Source: Opisthorchis felineus | Lineage: Eukaryota > Platyhelminthes > Trematoda > Opisthorchiida > Opisthorchiidae | DNA: 64,000 bases | Direction: 5' to 3' | Assembly: GCA_004794785.1 (NCBI GenBank) | Contig: SJOL01004338.1 | Span: 1,767,871-1,831,870, forward strand | In this document: piece after piece, positions 24,172-36,220 of the stretch | How the letters are laid out: each line of letters begins with the position of its first letter | How positions within the stretch are numbered: position 1 is the stretch's first letter | The notes under the pieces: generated by a model | Told to the model about the DNA's origin: nothing | What the model saw: only the letters and a program-made list of their open reading frames with translations | Database searches by the model: none | Translations under genes and position numbers: made by a program

Positions 24172-27100
24172 TGTTGACATAATTAATACCACCGAGCTAC
24201 CAAATAAGACCACAGACCCACAGAATACAGCATCGTCTGTAGGCAAGGAAGGAAAAAATAACCTCGATCTGAAGCGCTATATTGATTTTCCACATTGCTA
24301 ATCGGATCACACTTATTACAAATTAAAAAGATTTTAACCAATACTGTAAATATTTGCGGTGAAAGCGGTCGACCCACTGTGAATGACCGCCATGCAGCTG
24401 ATGTCATACTAATTGAGTTCAGGTACACTTGGTAAAGAACAGTCGTTTTATAGCTGGTGGCAAATCCTACATTGTTTTAAAGGTCGCTAAAAGTAATATT
24501 TGCACCAAAGGTATAATGCATTGCAGTCACATGGGATTCCATCCTGGAATTACATATATCTGAAGTATCCGTGATATCCGAGAACGCAACTGTCGTTCAT
24601 TATAACGAGGTGTTTTGTAGATGATTACTGTGACCTTATATTAATGATTTTCACACAGTGCTTCTATTGCTACCTAACCGCATTTGTTCTTTATGCAGCG
24701 TTCGCACCTTAAGATTATGAGACTGCCCTCGGTGAATAAGAAAATGTGACCCATTCATATGACTTGTAGTGCTGAGCCCCCAACTTCCGCAGCAGTAAAC
24801 ACTTGCTCTACTGCAAGCAACTTCCCACACAGTCGTACTGTTCCTGAGTAGGCTGCAGACCTCATTCTGATTATAGCAGAACTTGGGCAGCACAATGATC
24901 AACAACATCAATAGCAATAGCGGAAAAGTAGAATGTCTATGCCTTTCACCAATGTTTTTTTCTTCAGATGAACAGGTCATTATTGTTGGCATCAGAAACA
25001 AGGCGAGACAAATTGCACAGCTTATGGAACAGACGCTGTGAAGGTCGAAGCATTCCAAGCTTTGCCCGTTATCAACGATGGTGAGATGTTCACGTTCGCG
25101 ATAAAATTATCGGATTTCGAGGGCAAGTGCTTTGCTTACTGGCTTCAGCTGTTGTGAAGATTATGGACAGAGTATTCTGCGCAAGTGAATAACATCGGTA
25201 TCAGAAGAACCGTTTGGTGTATACGCCATTGAGCTGAACATTACATCACTTACTAATACTTTGATATGTGGTAAGTTATTGGCTGAAAAATACACTCGGA
25301 TTTGTTTTCAGGTAGAGTTTCCCATGTTTTCATAAAAAATGACATGACTATAAAAAAAGGTTCCATTTATTTGCAGTAGTGTTTGCGTAAAGCTCAGAAG
25401 TGGATTGGAAACACGTGCGAACCGAAGACAAGAGTACTGGTATTCACTGCTTAGAAAATCTACCTTCTATGTAGTCCTCAGAAGTTGTCCAGTTGGGTTA
25501 AGGAAACGAGATACTAACAGTGTATTGGACGCTTAAATTGAAGTACCAGCTTGCACATCTTAATATGCTCCTATCTCAGTGCAATGCACAAGCGAGGAAA
25601 ATGACTTATATTTTGTGATTTCAGTTATGTCCAAGCACAATTATACTTGTTCATATTCTTCTCAGTGTGTAACGGGTAGCAGGAATTTCAGGGATCTCTA
25701 AATTTGATCGAGGTGGTTTGCTGTAGGTAACTATGGTTTCTGGGTTCATTTTGTTGCGAAACTGCTGCGGGCACCCCTAAATAGACTCGAACTAGCTGGG
25801 CGCGTCAGTTGGGCGCAGTTAAACAACCTTTTGATCGATACTGGATTATGCTCTGTTCTACCAGGATGGTCGATGGATGAAGTTTGACAAACCCAGCATC
25901 CTAGCCCTGCACGTTAAGGATTGGAACATGTGTAGCAGTTTGTTAAAAGTTGGACTGCTGTGGTAGTCTCATACCAACGACCTCTGCCTTGCGATTAAAA
26001 TTTATCAATTCTGACACCTCTTATCGTCCTCCTTGAAATAGGTCACTCTACATAAAGCAATGAAATACCAGGAAACTAAATAGATTGGCGGGCTCCCAAG
26101 CATGTTGACAGTGCTGCGAAATATTCGCGTTTAGGATGACACTTTTACTGCGTTAAGAGTTTCGCCAACAGCAACAAGATATGGTGTTACCTCTTAAGAA
26201 GATGACGTTAGTGTGCATCAACCGAAAAATTAATAAGCATGGTCATATAAGAAGTAAAAGATGATTGCTGGAGGTTCGCTGAGGGATTATCGCCGGTTTA
26301 ACCCTGTCTGGTGGTAGGCGGATTCCCCCCTTTATTTTACTTGAGCATCAGATCGTACATAAGTCACGCACACAAAGTGCTTCACTCGCACACTCAGTAG
26401 GAATTTACGGAAGCTTTGAAGGGTGTTCGAATGAATCGAATTTTTATGCTGTTCTTCCACCGGATGTACAGTTTGTAGACTGCATCATCGTTTAGTTGGG
26501 TCGATGTTCACAAAATCGTCTCTCAAAGAGGGTGTTTCCTCTTTTGGGTTCCTCCTGGGGAGGGAATTTTCATGGACCGGAGCTGAGGATCATCATATCG
26601 ACAATTATAATAGTGACATTATTATTAGTAATTGTTAGATAAGTGTACTGAATGGGGAATTTTCATTCTGAAGGTTTCGCCGCACCCTTGAACTATTCGA
26701 ATGCCAGTCTACGTGAGTCGTCATCCTAGGGATGACAATATGACAACCGTATGGTAGCGGAATACCGCCAGGTTATCCATTATCACCTTGAAGGTGTGCC
26801 AACGCGAACCTTTGGAACATTAGCATGGTACTACAGTGGGAAAGGTGACGCATTACGCCGAAGTTTCAGGATAACCGACGGATGGTGCCGCTGTGTAAAC
26901 AATAAACGACTAACTGTTGCTGCTGGCGATTATCATGTCATCGTGTTTGGGCTGACTGATGGCTGGCCTACATTGGTGCTGAGGACTTGGATGCAGTGCG
27001 ACCTTCGACTCCGAGCAAACCGTTTTTAACTATCCAACAGTATTCAGAGAGCCGTTCAGTCGCTGGTGGCCGGTAAAGCCGTTTAGGATGCCATCCATTC

Positions 27101-29949
27101 TTGCTTTGCCACACTGGCTTACCTTCCATTTCTACGAGTATTCACTATTTTCCCTTTTGGGTCACTCGCGTGGGTCCCCCCTTCCTGCTGTATATCAGCA
27201 CAGTCTTCTTGGTCCGAGCACAGTGACTTGATCGCAAAACCACGAAAGTTTCTCCTCTACTTTTCATGCAACGATAAGTTCTGATCCGAACTAATGATGT
27301 TATCGTTATGTATTGTGAACACTCCTGGCAATGTCAACACGTAGCTGTATGTCCTCCTTGCTCGCTCGCCTCACGTTTCGTCCGTCTTCGCGTATTGCAC
27401 TTTCAGCGGTGTAGAGGATCAGGGGAATTTTAGGTTTGTTCTCCGCTTAGTTGTCACGTGCGGCCATACGTCCTAGTACAACCAGCGCCACCTGATTAAA
27501 ACCGGTCACGTGGGTCACGTGACCATGTGCTCCAGCTGTTGGACAGTGTGGTTTGGATACATTCACGTCCTGTTTTCAGGCCAAGGTACCAGAGTGAAGT
27601 GAACACTAGAGTAGCTTTGAGCAAACGAAGCAACATTAAAACAATTAGACAGCAGGTGGTTCAGAGAATTCATGATGAGCGCTAAATTATTCAGAATGAA
27701 CTTGTTGACTGGTTAGTCGTGGCTAAAAAGCAGTTCACATCCAGTGGTAATCCTTAGGTCATGAAAGGCCTGCAAAAATAGAACCACCAAACTGAAGACA
27801 AAGTTCGGCTGGATCCAGGCCCTTCAACTCGGTTGACGAATTGGTTGTTCAATTTCACAGTGAGCTTTTTAAGTCAAGCGTTTTCACCTAAGACAGCTTG
27901 TGCGGAAAAAGGGGGACACTACTGGAGGGATATAACTACAAGTTAGAGATTTTAAACCGAGTACCAATACTTTCGTGGGGAATTGGTCAGTAATATCAGC
28001 CTCCAATACTTTCTACAGTTTTTAACATTTTCAACAGCAGTTTCCACTCTGTGCCGATTTTTTTCACTTCAACCAGAATAAGTCCTCCCAATTGTCCACA
28101 TATGCGTAATTGGTACATCAGGATCGTCAACTTCCGCGACCCGATTCAATGTGAACAAGCATGCATGTGCGACCAAGCAATCCTCAAATACAGATAATCA
28201 AAAAAGATAAACGCATGAGAAATAGTCAACCTAGTATATCGAACTTTCCGCGGGGACTTTTTCCGTTGTCGTATCCATTGATTTCATACGGGCATACGTA
28301 TCAATGAGGGCTTGGGTTTCGCCTTGGAGTCTTAATGTAAAAGTACCCAATCATCTGAGTCTTCTCAAGTGTCATGAAGATTCGTTCATTTGACACCATT
28401 CTAATGCGAAGAATGAACGCAAGGTGGGGCATTTATCATCAAGACCAAAACATTTCAAAACCTCTTCTAATTAGCCAGATCCAACGGGATAACTGTCCGG
28501 GAGGCAAAAACTCTTCATTAATGGCGCTTACCTTATTTGGAGGAGGTTAGTGTGTGCCGTGGTTCAACAAACGTGTTTGTGCCAACAGAGGTGGCTTTCA
28601 CAAAATCAACGTTCGTTGTTCCAGTCCATTTGAAAATTTAATGCACTCAAGTCTGCCAAAAGTGCCCCGAAGAAAATCTCGGTAACATTTGAGGATCTGA
28701 TATTCTGAAGGTTTGCCCACTTATTAGACCAGACACTTGGCTTGTAAGTAGTATGGTTTCACGTCAGATTTCCTGGCTCACTTAGATAATACAGGTATCA
28801 TTTGTCTTTGACTAGTTTGGGGTTCTTAGGCGTACTGACATCAATGAACCCGTCATGAGAGAAAGGTAGAGAGAGGTTTTCTTCCCCCCTCCCACCCTCA
28901 AAAAGTGGATTTTATTGTACAGATTATAAATTGCAGCGAACCTTGAGTAACGTAGTTGAACATACCGTAACGTAACGTACTTGTAACAAAAGTAATGTTA
29001 ATGGGGTATCGTCTCTTTTAGGTAAGCACAGTTTTATGAGAAATTGTTGTTGTGTGCAAGGAAGGTTTGGAATTCGAACGAGTGTTGAGAAGTACGAGAA
29101 GTATCTAACAAGGATTCTTAGGTACAACTTCGAGCAAGGATAACTGTGCATTTTGACCACAAATTTGGCAAAAATATCTAATAATATCAAGTAGCAGCTG
29201 AAAATATGCTTCTCTGACCGAGGTAAGGGATAATACTCCTTTTCCAGCAGCTCGGGCAACCCAGTATTCGAACAGCAAATCCATTTGCAAACCCATAAGT
29301 ATTGGAAACTTCTAGATGAGGGTGTGAGGTGCACGCTAAATTCAGGTCAGAAAGGGAAACTAGCCAGGGTTTTCGAGATGGTCATCTCGGTTACTTTGCC
29401 ATGCATAACATAGGGATATCAGTGTTATTGACAGTGAAAAATGAAACGTTACCGAGACAACCGTGAAACTGGTGTTCCTGAATGAACAAGGGTCCAGCGG
29501 CCTAAAACCTTAGAACCTTGAGTGTCAGGGAGCATTCCGAAAACCGTTTAATCATTAACACTTTTAACAGTAAGCCTGCTGTGCGTGCAACTTTCAGGGA
29601 CGATGTTAGCCCTATACCCGAGAACCACACCACCAGCATATTAAAAATAGCGGATGTTCAGGGCAATCAAATTCAAGGATGATAGAAGACTGGGGAAAAG
29701 TGCCCTTTCTTATGGTTCAACCTCGTGACAGTCCACTGTTATCACACGAACCACGTAGACCATCACAAATATATGGACTGAAATCACATTGAGAAAGGGA
29801 GTGAACTGCTGCTTATGTTTGGCAGGTGATTGTTTAGCCCGTTATTAGTAAGAGATCTTGCTGGTTGTTGTCTCACCGAAGCTTGTTATTTAGCAACTTG
29901 GCCTGGCTAGGTTTGCATGTTAATTCTGGCCCAACAGCATAGGAATAGT
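24172..29949. other. Non-coding, nothing firm
   Basis: Frames of up to 136 codons (24651-25058 minus, 28924-29334 minus) have no splice or domain support. At 28530-28620 the minus strand reads in a protein-like way (TSVGTNTFVEPRHTL) but stops immediately before a donor-like site, which is unexplained. An E-box cluster is listed separately. Confidence 0.45.
27455..27524. promoter_or_regulatory. Cluster of three CACGTG E-boxes
   Basis: CACGTG occurs at 27455, 27507 and 27516. The last is the centre of the perfect 12-base palindrome GGTCACGTGACC (27513-27524), which contains GTCACGTGAC, the preferred site of MITF/TFE-type bHLH-zip factors. Clustering is visible; regulatory function is inferred, and no adjacent gene was identified. 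Confidence 0.3.
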
Positions 29950-29972
29950 GGATCTTTTCCAGATAAGCCCCA

Positions 29973-30704
29973 NNNNNNNNNNNNNNNNNNNNNNNNNNNN
30001 NNNNNNNNNNNNNNNNNNNNNNNNNNNNNNNNNNNNNNNNNNNNNNNNNNNNNNNNNNNNNNNNNNNNNNNNNNNNNNNNNNNNNNNNNNNNNNNNNNNN
30101 NNNNNNNNNNNNNNNNNNNNNNNNNNNNNNNNNNNNNNNNNNNNNNNNNNNNNNNNNNNNNNNNNNNNNNNNNNNNNNNNNNNNNNNNNNNNNNNNNNNN
30201 NNNNNNNNNNNNNNNNNNNNNNNNNNNNNNNNNNNNNNNNNNNNNNNNNNNNNNNNNNNNNNNNNNNNNNNNNNNNNNNNNNNNNNNNNNNNNNNNNNNN
30301 NNNNNNNNNNNNNNNNNNNNNNNNNNNNNNNNNNNNNNNNNNNNNNNNNNNNNNNNNNNNNNNNNNNNNNNNNNNNNNNNNNNNNNNNNNNNNNNNNNNN
30401 NNNNNNNNNNNNNNNNNNNNNNNNNNNNNNNNNNNNNNNNNNNNNNNNNNNNNNNNNNNNNNNNNNNNNNNNNNNNNNNNNNNNNNNNNNNNNNNNNNNN
30501 NNNNNNNNNNNNNNNNNNNNNNNNNNNNNNNNNNNNNNNNNNNNNNNNNNNNNNNNNNNNNNNNNNNNNNNNNNNNNNNNNNNNNNNNNNNNNNNNNNNN
30601 NNNNNNNNNNNNNNNNNNNNNNNNNNNNNNNNNNNNNNNNNNNNNNNNNNNNNNNNNNNNNNNNNNNNNNNNNNNNNNNNNNNNNNNNNNNNNNNNNNNN
30701 NNNN
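29973..30704. other. Assembly gap (N) inside the transposon
   Basis: 732 unknown bases. They remove most of the transposase, including the DDE catalytic residues, and the inner left end. Multicopy TIR elements commonly cause such gaps. Confidence 0.99.
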
Positions 30705-30889
30705 CTTTCGAAGACCGATTTCTTGCCGACACTGTCGGGCATTACACCTCCACCTGTCAGAAACACTTGAAAGTGTCATTTGGTGGCCATTGTTGCATAA
30801 ACGTTGCTGATGGATCACTCCGTGGCTTTGCAAAAACGTATTGCCGTCTCCTTGTCATGAACGAGAGTTGAAAGCGTCAGAAAGTTCAT
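30705..30889 (-). pseudogene. Merlin/ISXO2-like transposase, N-terminal fragment with frameshift
   Basis: The minus strand opens with ATG at 30889 (MNFLTLSTLVHDKETAIRFC) and then shifts one frame near 30838, beside a run of T/A. The next frame reads GVIHQQRLCNNGHQM, then DRWRCNARQCRQEIGLRK, and runs into the gap. The pattern C-x-N-G-H-x-M-x-L ... W-R-C-x4-C-x5-L-R-K is the zinc-ribbon-like start of ISXO2/IS1016-type transposases, to which Merlin belongs. The enzyme would cut and rejoin at the TIRs. The frameshift makes this copy non-autonomous unless it is a sequencing error. The catalytic core is unseen. Confidence 0.75.
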
Positions 30890-31089
30890 TTAAGGTTTTA
30901 CGTCTGAACGGAAAATTTTTTTGCACAAAATGAGCCTAGATGCGAATAAGGAATTGTTTTCATCAAAAATAGGTCAAGGTTGTGTGCGTACATTAAATTG
31001 GAGCTGGCAAAAAGTGGCGGGGCTTAACTTTTCGCGCATGCACTTTTTGCATTAGTGGCGGGGCTTATCTGGAAAAGATCCGGAATAGT

Positions 31090-34000
31090 TGCCCCTCTAT
31101 GCCATGTCGCTAGAAGGCACTCACCCGAGGTGGAGATTCTGAGAGTAATCCTCGTGTTGTTCATACTGTAGTCTTGAGTGCTGTCCGGATTGTTGTTGAG
31201 CCACTTTTTCTTAGTGTGTGCAGTTTGTGCTCCAGCAAGGGAATTATTTGTTGGAATTGTAACAGTATTCTTACTGAAAAGACCATCTGATAGCCGAGGA
31301 ACCACGAGGAACTGGCCTATTGGCCAACTCAACATCTGTAATGGAATGATCTCTCGTCACGACCACAGTTCGGGTGGGTACTTGACCCCAGTTAATCACA
31401 CTGCATCAACTGGACTAGTGAGTTACACGTGTCAGCAATCTGGTTACCACTGACAGTCACAGCAAGACTTCAGGACTCAAGCTAGCACTAAACAACTATG
31501 CTGAGCTGCGGATCCCAAACAGCAATCGTCTCTTGATCTCAGAGCAAACTGCAGCGGAAAGCAATCAAACGGAAGCACTTTGATCTGTGGTCCAGAATCC
31601 AAAACGCTTGGTTCTTAAGAAACACCTGCTGAACTTCGTAATTGATTTAGCCACCGATTCTTTCCCAGTGTATGCAAGTTGCTCAAAACCCATTACGTGT
31701 AGAAAGAAGAATTTTGCCTTAAGATGTAGCAGTTCTCTTCATGTATGCCCAGAACGAAAAGGACGATAATCTGCTTTAATTTTATTGAAATTGGTCTGAA
31801 TTTATCCTTACTCATAACTTTTGGTGCGCATTTAATTTTAAAGTTGCATCGGCATGACCCACAAGGCTGTGGGCTCGACTTAACAGGAGATCTTTGTTGT
31901 GCGTGGAGCGGGCAAAAAAAGCACCAACGCTCTTTTGCGTTATCAGTGGCCGTACTATAAATGTGGCCAGCGATCCCCTAAACCAAGCGAGAGTCAAAGA
32001 ATCAGACGAGGCTAGTAAGTTGAGCGCACCGGTTGCCTGGGTCCGGTTTTGCTTGAGAAGGCACCGAGACCATCCACCAGTCATCTCTTAGCATCTTATT
32101 CACAACCGAAGAGGAGGTGGGCACGTGCAATGCTTTGCTGGAATACGGAACGCCGTCATATGAATTGCGGCAGTCTGTAGCCGACGAATTTGGTAAGGTC
32201 AGCTACAGCGAAGTGTCAACCGGCTCCTTTGAGTAGGTCACTGGTAGTTTGGTTTCACTGTGACAGATGATAGTTCTTCGGTCCTGACCAAACTTCGCAA
32301 GTGCGGACTGGTACTGGTGTTACAGTCGGGGAAAGCACACTACAGCCGCATACGGTTCTCCAGAACGCAGCAGGTTGATATTCTTGTGAAAACTAAAATT
32401 CCTAGTTCGATATAACTAGCCAGACTTGCCTCATTCCGAAGCAATATTCAGTGATTTCGAGTAAAGTTGAGTTAACTAGTCAAAAAAACAGTACGGACTA
32501 ACAATCTTGCGTGGACACGACCAATGACCTCGAGCATATCACTCATTGTTTGTCATGGAAAAGAGAACTGGTTCGGGGTTAGTCACATTCTCAGGATACC
32601 CGTTTGTGAAAGGCGAGGTCAGTTGAAAAAATTTTGCACTGGTTTTAGGGCGATTCAGGGATGTCTTGAAATAGTGGAGGAGGTTTCACGCGGAAATTTG
32701 TGTAATCCATTATCATCACGTGGCATATCACGGATGCACGCGCGTCATTTTCCGTGGAAATCACAGCAAACTAAACCTCATCTTGTAGGTTTGAGGACAA
32801 GCGCCCTTCTACGACTGTACCGTTGCGCACAGAGCATGCTGCGCTCTGCTGAGCACATCACGAGTGTACTAACTACGCCCTACGCTATGCAAAAGTACGA
32901 CTTCCAACTTTACCTAAGCTGTCACGTGCAGCTACCAAACTACTTGGAACGCTAATAGTACGCCGGTCTTTCAGCCACTCATGAGGCGAGTGGCAAGACC
33001 CAGATTGTGGACAAGCGATGACCACGGTTACGTTACTGCTGACATTCTTAGCTAGCTAGTGTCATGGCAGTGTTCCGGAGTTTGTGTTGACGTCTAAGTT
33101 GCAAAAGCTTGTGCAAACAGGCAGATCAACGATAGTGGAATCAATAGGTTTGAAATGTACCTCATTTATCGACTATGTTCGTTTTATTCGGTCGTCCATA
33201 CCGTTGCAATTTTGACTTTATTCGCTTGAGGATTTGTAAAACACACTACTCAGAAATGGGTATTGCATGCCAGCCAACAAAGTCTTGACCTTAGGTGTGG
33301 TTAATGGGGCACTTGTTTGTGAAATGTCAATGTTAACCTTTCTTGTTTAAGTACTTGGATAACGGATCCGGTTGGCTGTTTGTTAGTTGGGTGGTTTCAA
33401 GGTAGAGGTAGTGTCTCTTATTCAGGAGTACAACTTCTGTCCAAATGAACATGAAAGTTAAGCCATAAAGTATCACCTGTCATTCTGTATTTGGAACATT
33501 TGCAGGGTAAAACTTTGCTTGGTAAAACTTACTCGATCTTATAGCATGCTCAAGTGGACAGCACGTGGTTTGCATGGAAATAAATTGGTGTCCTGATTAG
33601 TCACGACTTAATATTTTAGGATGAGGTCGCGCTAGCTACCAGGACGAAAATGCGAACGCATTCAAAAGTGATCTGTGCATGACAGTAAGAATGCGGTGTT
33701 TCTAAAATAAGGTTCACTTTTTTGTCTTAGGACCTGATTTTTGAATTGCAGAAGCAATAAAGCGATAAGTGTCTACAAATTCCAAGTAACTGGAAGCAGG
33801 ATGTAGCATTTGTATGGTCACCCTGTGTATTCGCAGATAATAAGCATTTTATCAGTACATCTACTGCGTTTTGTCACGATGAAAGAAAAGAGGAAAGAAG
33901 GGTAGACCAAGCACTGAACGAATGAATTTCTAAGCAATTGACTTACAGTGTGCTTTGCCTGCTTCACATTAAAAAGAATGGTCAGCAGCGAAATTCCCGT

Positions 34001-35865
34001 GAAAATTTAATGCATCCGTTGTCAAAGATGTGTTTAAGCTCACTCCCTAAAAGTTGAGAAGTAAATCCCATGTTCATTGCTGAAATAACTGCTTTAGATT
34101 TCAGGCTACTTGAAAACAGCGATGGACCGATTAGCTTGTCTAAAAAGGAAACTCCAAGTTAGATAACCGAAGTGGTATATCGGTAAACCGAAAAGCACTC
34201 TAGATAGTGGGGTCACTAAAAGACAACTTCTACAAACAGTCCAGGCAGTTTCCCATCAACTTGATATCAAAGCTATATGAGCATAAACAATCTGTCCATG
34301 TCCATCCATGCATAAATCTTAGAGGCAGTCAGGTGTCATGGGCATTTGGCAGTATGCATGTTTAAAAACGAAACTTGTTGTCACCTATTAGCTGCGGTCG
34401 TCTGGGAGCTGGCGTACTTTTCCTTCGCCTGGCATTACATTAGGCCTCTCTTTCAAATGAGTGTTTTTAGAAGTGGGGCAAACAGGAGATAACTGTACGC
34501 GTACCGATATGATTTTAGTGGAATATTTATCCTTTTATGTTTGAATAATTAATTAATTTGTGGTGTATTATGTTTAATGCTTATGATTAAGAATTGATGT
34601 AGTTCGACTGGTTGTAATAAAGGGCAGGTATTTGCTTCGCTGGGAAACAGGACGGAGCATGTTGAGGGGAGTGAAAAAGTCAGGGCTATTGACGGAATAC
34701 GTTCTGAGTGTCACGGCTCAACGCTGGTGGATACATCCATTTATGGCGAAATTACTAGCATGGTGTGTTTGTGTCCGGTGAATCTAGAAATAAAATGTTG
34801 ACCTTAAAATAGTGCTGCAGTTTCATCGGAATAAAAACACAAATGTTATATCAGGGAGGACAAGACAGTTGGAATTCTTGAGGCAACCAGCTCACACTTA
34901 CCTTACTTTGTGGTATCGGAACATGTTCAGTACATTATTCACCATTCAGTATCGTTACGCACACGGAAAGGGGCTAGATGCTTATGTGTGGATTTGTGAC
35001 GTTACCTAACGGTGTACCCTAGATGACAAGTTCACAGGCTGCCTGTCACTGTTTCGTCACGTTAGAAAACACGTGTCCTAAATTACATTCCATGAGGCAC
35101 CAAAAGCAAGGTCCAACCTATGCTGCGATCGATCGTTCCAAATCAGATTGCTATGTGTTTTCTTTGTCGCACCCCTAACTGAGCTTTTCGACTGAATGTA
35201 AGCTAGCGACAAGACAACAAGCCGGATGACTGAATAGTCGAGCGGAATGCCCGGATTCCGTGATAGGCTTAGAAATGATGCGAAGTGATCCCCGTTATGC
35301 AATATCTACTCTCCGACGCTGGACTGAGCTGATGGCCCTGCGCAGCCGCCTACACTCACGGGCCATGGAAGTACTGTTCCACAGATCCATAGGCATTTGG
35401 TTCCACAAGCCAGTGTGGTAGAGATGACACAGACTTAGATGACGAACTGCCGGTGTGAGGAAGCATATTTAGAAAAGGCAACGGTCCAGACGATAAATAT
35501 TCTGGACACTGAAAACCCATTAACTCACCTCGTCAGAGGAGTTAGCCAAGGTTTCCATATCCTCTGGATTGCTTCATCTCGTCCCTAGGACTATAAAAGG
35601 TAGAGAAGTGTCATTCTTGTGGCTTCCTTTGGCTTGAGATACTTTTCATTTATTGTCTTCCCATCATATGACTCAACGGAAAAGTAAAGTTAGGCGGCTC
35701 GATAACAAAGGACAGTAGCCTTCGTTGGTATGATTGACTGGAACCTATTTCGGACATGTCTTGGCATTCCCCAAGGTCCGTAATTTAAAAGTACACTTTG
35801 TCTTATGTGACAAAAAGGAAACGAACTTAGTGGGACAGTCACGTGCGGTATACAGCACCTTCCGT
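31090..35865. other. Non-coding, nothing recognised
   Basis: Frames up to 143 codons (32524-32955) without splice or domain support. AT-rich patches lie near 34530-34580. Confidence 0.5.
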
Positions 35866-36020
35866 ATGCCTGCGCCTAACTGCCCGTGCCCATCTTCTGA
35901 CAAATCGCGTACGTATCCTTCTCGTCAGCCTCCGAACCAGCTCTACTGTTGTGGTTTGTACGAATCACATGCCGCGTCAGCAACAACGCCTCGTGCCACT
36001 GTGACTCAGCGGTTTCGAAA
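35866..36020 (+). CDS. Candidate exon, Pro/Ser-rich unknown protein
   Basis: From ATG 35866 (or an acceptor upstream, e.g. GTATACAG| at 35856) the frame reads MPAPNCPCPSSDKSRTYPSR and so on to VTQRFRK. It meets a consensus donor CGAAA|GTAAGTG (exon end 36020, phase 2). It is GC-richer than its surroundings. Probably a disordered segment; function unknown. Confidence 0.35.
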
Positions 36021-36114
36021 GTAAGTGTGCAAATGCGTGGGCAGTGGAGCGAGCGTACGACAGACAGACAGACGATTCGCCTGACCGCATGCACAACTGG
36101 TGGGCGAAATACAC

Positions 36115-36220
36115 CCATTTGCAAACCAATTTGGTTTTGCGGGAGACTCACCTGGAACCCAACTGAATCACCCGTTTATGATGTTTTTAAGCAACCTCAT
36201 GAGTAGTATATTGCGTCCAC
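36115..36220 (+). repeat. Dispersed repeat fragment (family B)
   Basis: CATTTGCAAACCAATTTGG, GGGAGACTCACCTGG, CCAACTGAATCACCCG, TTTATGATGTTTTTAAG and CTCATGAGTAGTAT repeat the order seen at 19355-19440 and, for the last part, near 2120-2170. Confidence 0.4.

Larger units (their letters stand above)
29950..31081 (-). mobile_element. Merlin-type DNA transposon, interrupted by assembly gap
   Basis: Perfect 22-bp terminal inverted repeats begin GGATCTTTTCCAGATAAG at 29950 and end as its complement at 31081. The target duplication GGAATAGT is exact on both sides (29942-29949 and 31082-31089). Inside the right end a 13-base unit GTGGCGGGGCTTA occurs twice (31014 and 31055). The minus strand carries the start of a Merlin/ISXO2-like transposase. 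An 8-9 bp target duplication, a TIR of about 20 bp and a size of about 1.1 kb all agree with Merlin, a superfamily known from schistosomes. hAT also makes 8-bp duplications, but its ends and transposase differ. True length depends on the gap. Confidence 0.8.

Noticed and set aside
28924..29334. 136-codon minus frame (two overlapping frames)
   Set aside because: Hydrophobic, AT-driven composition; no usable splice pair.
29907..30871. Five frames spanning the second gap
   Set aside because: Unknown bases cannot terminate a frame; only the Merlin-like frame to the right of the gap has content.
32524..32955. 143-codon plus frame
   Set aside because: Length within chance expectation, no splice sites or domains.
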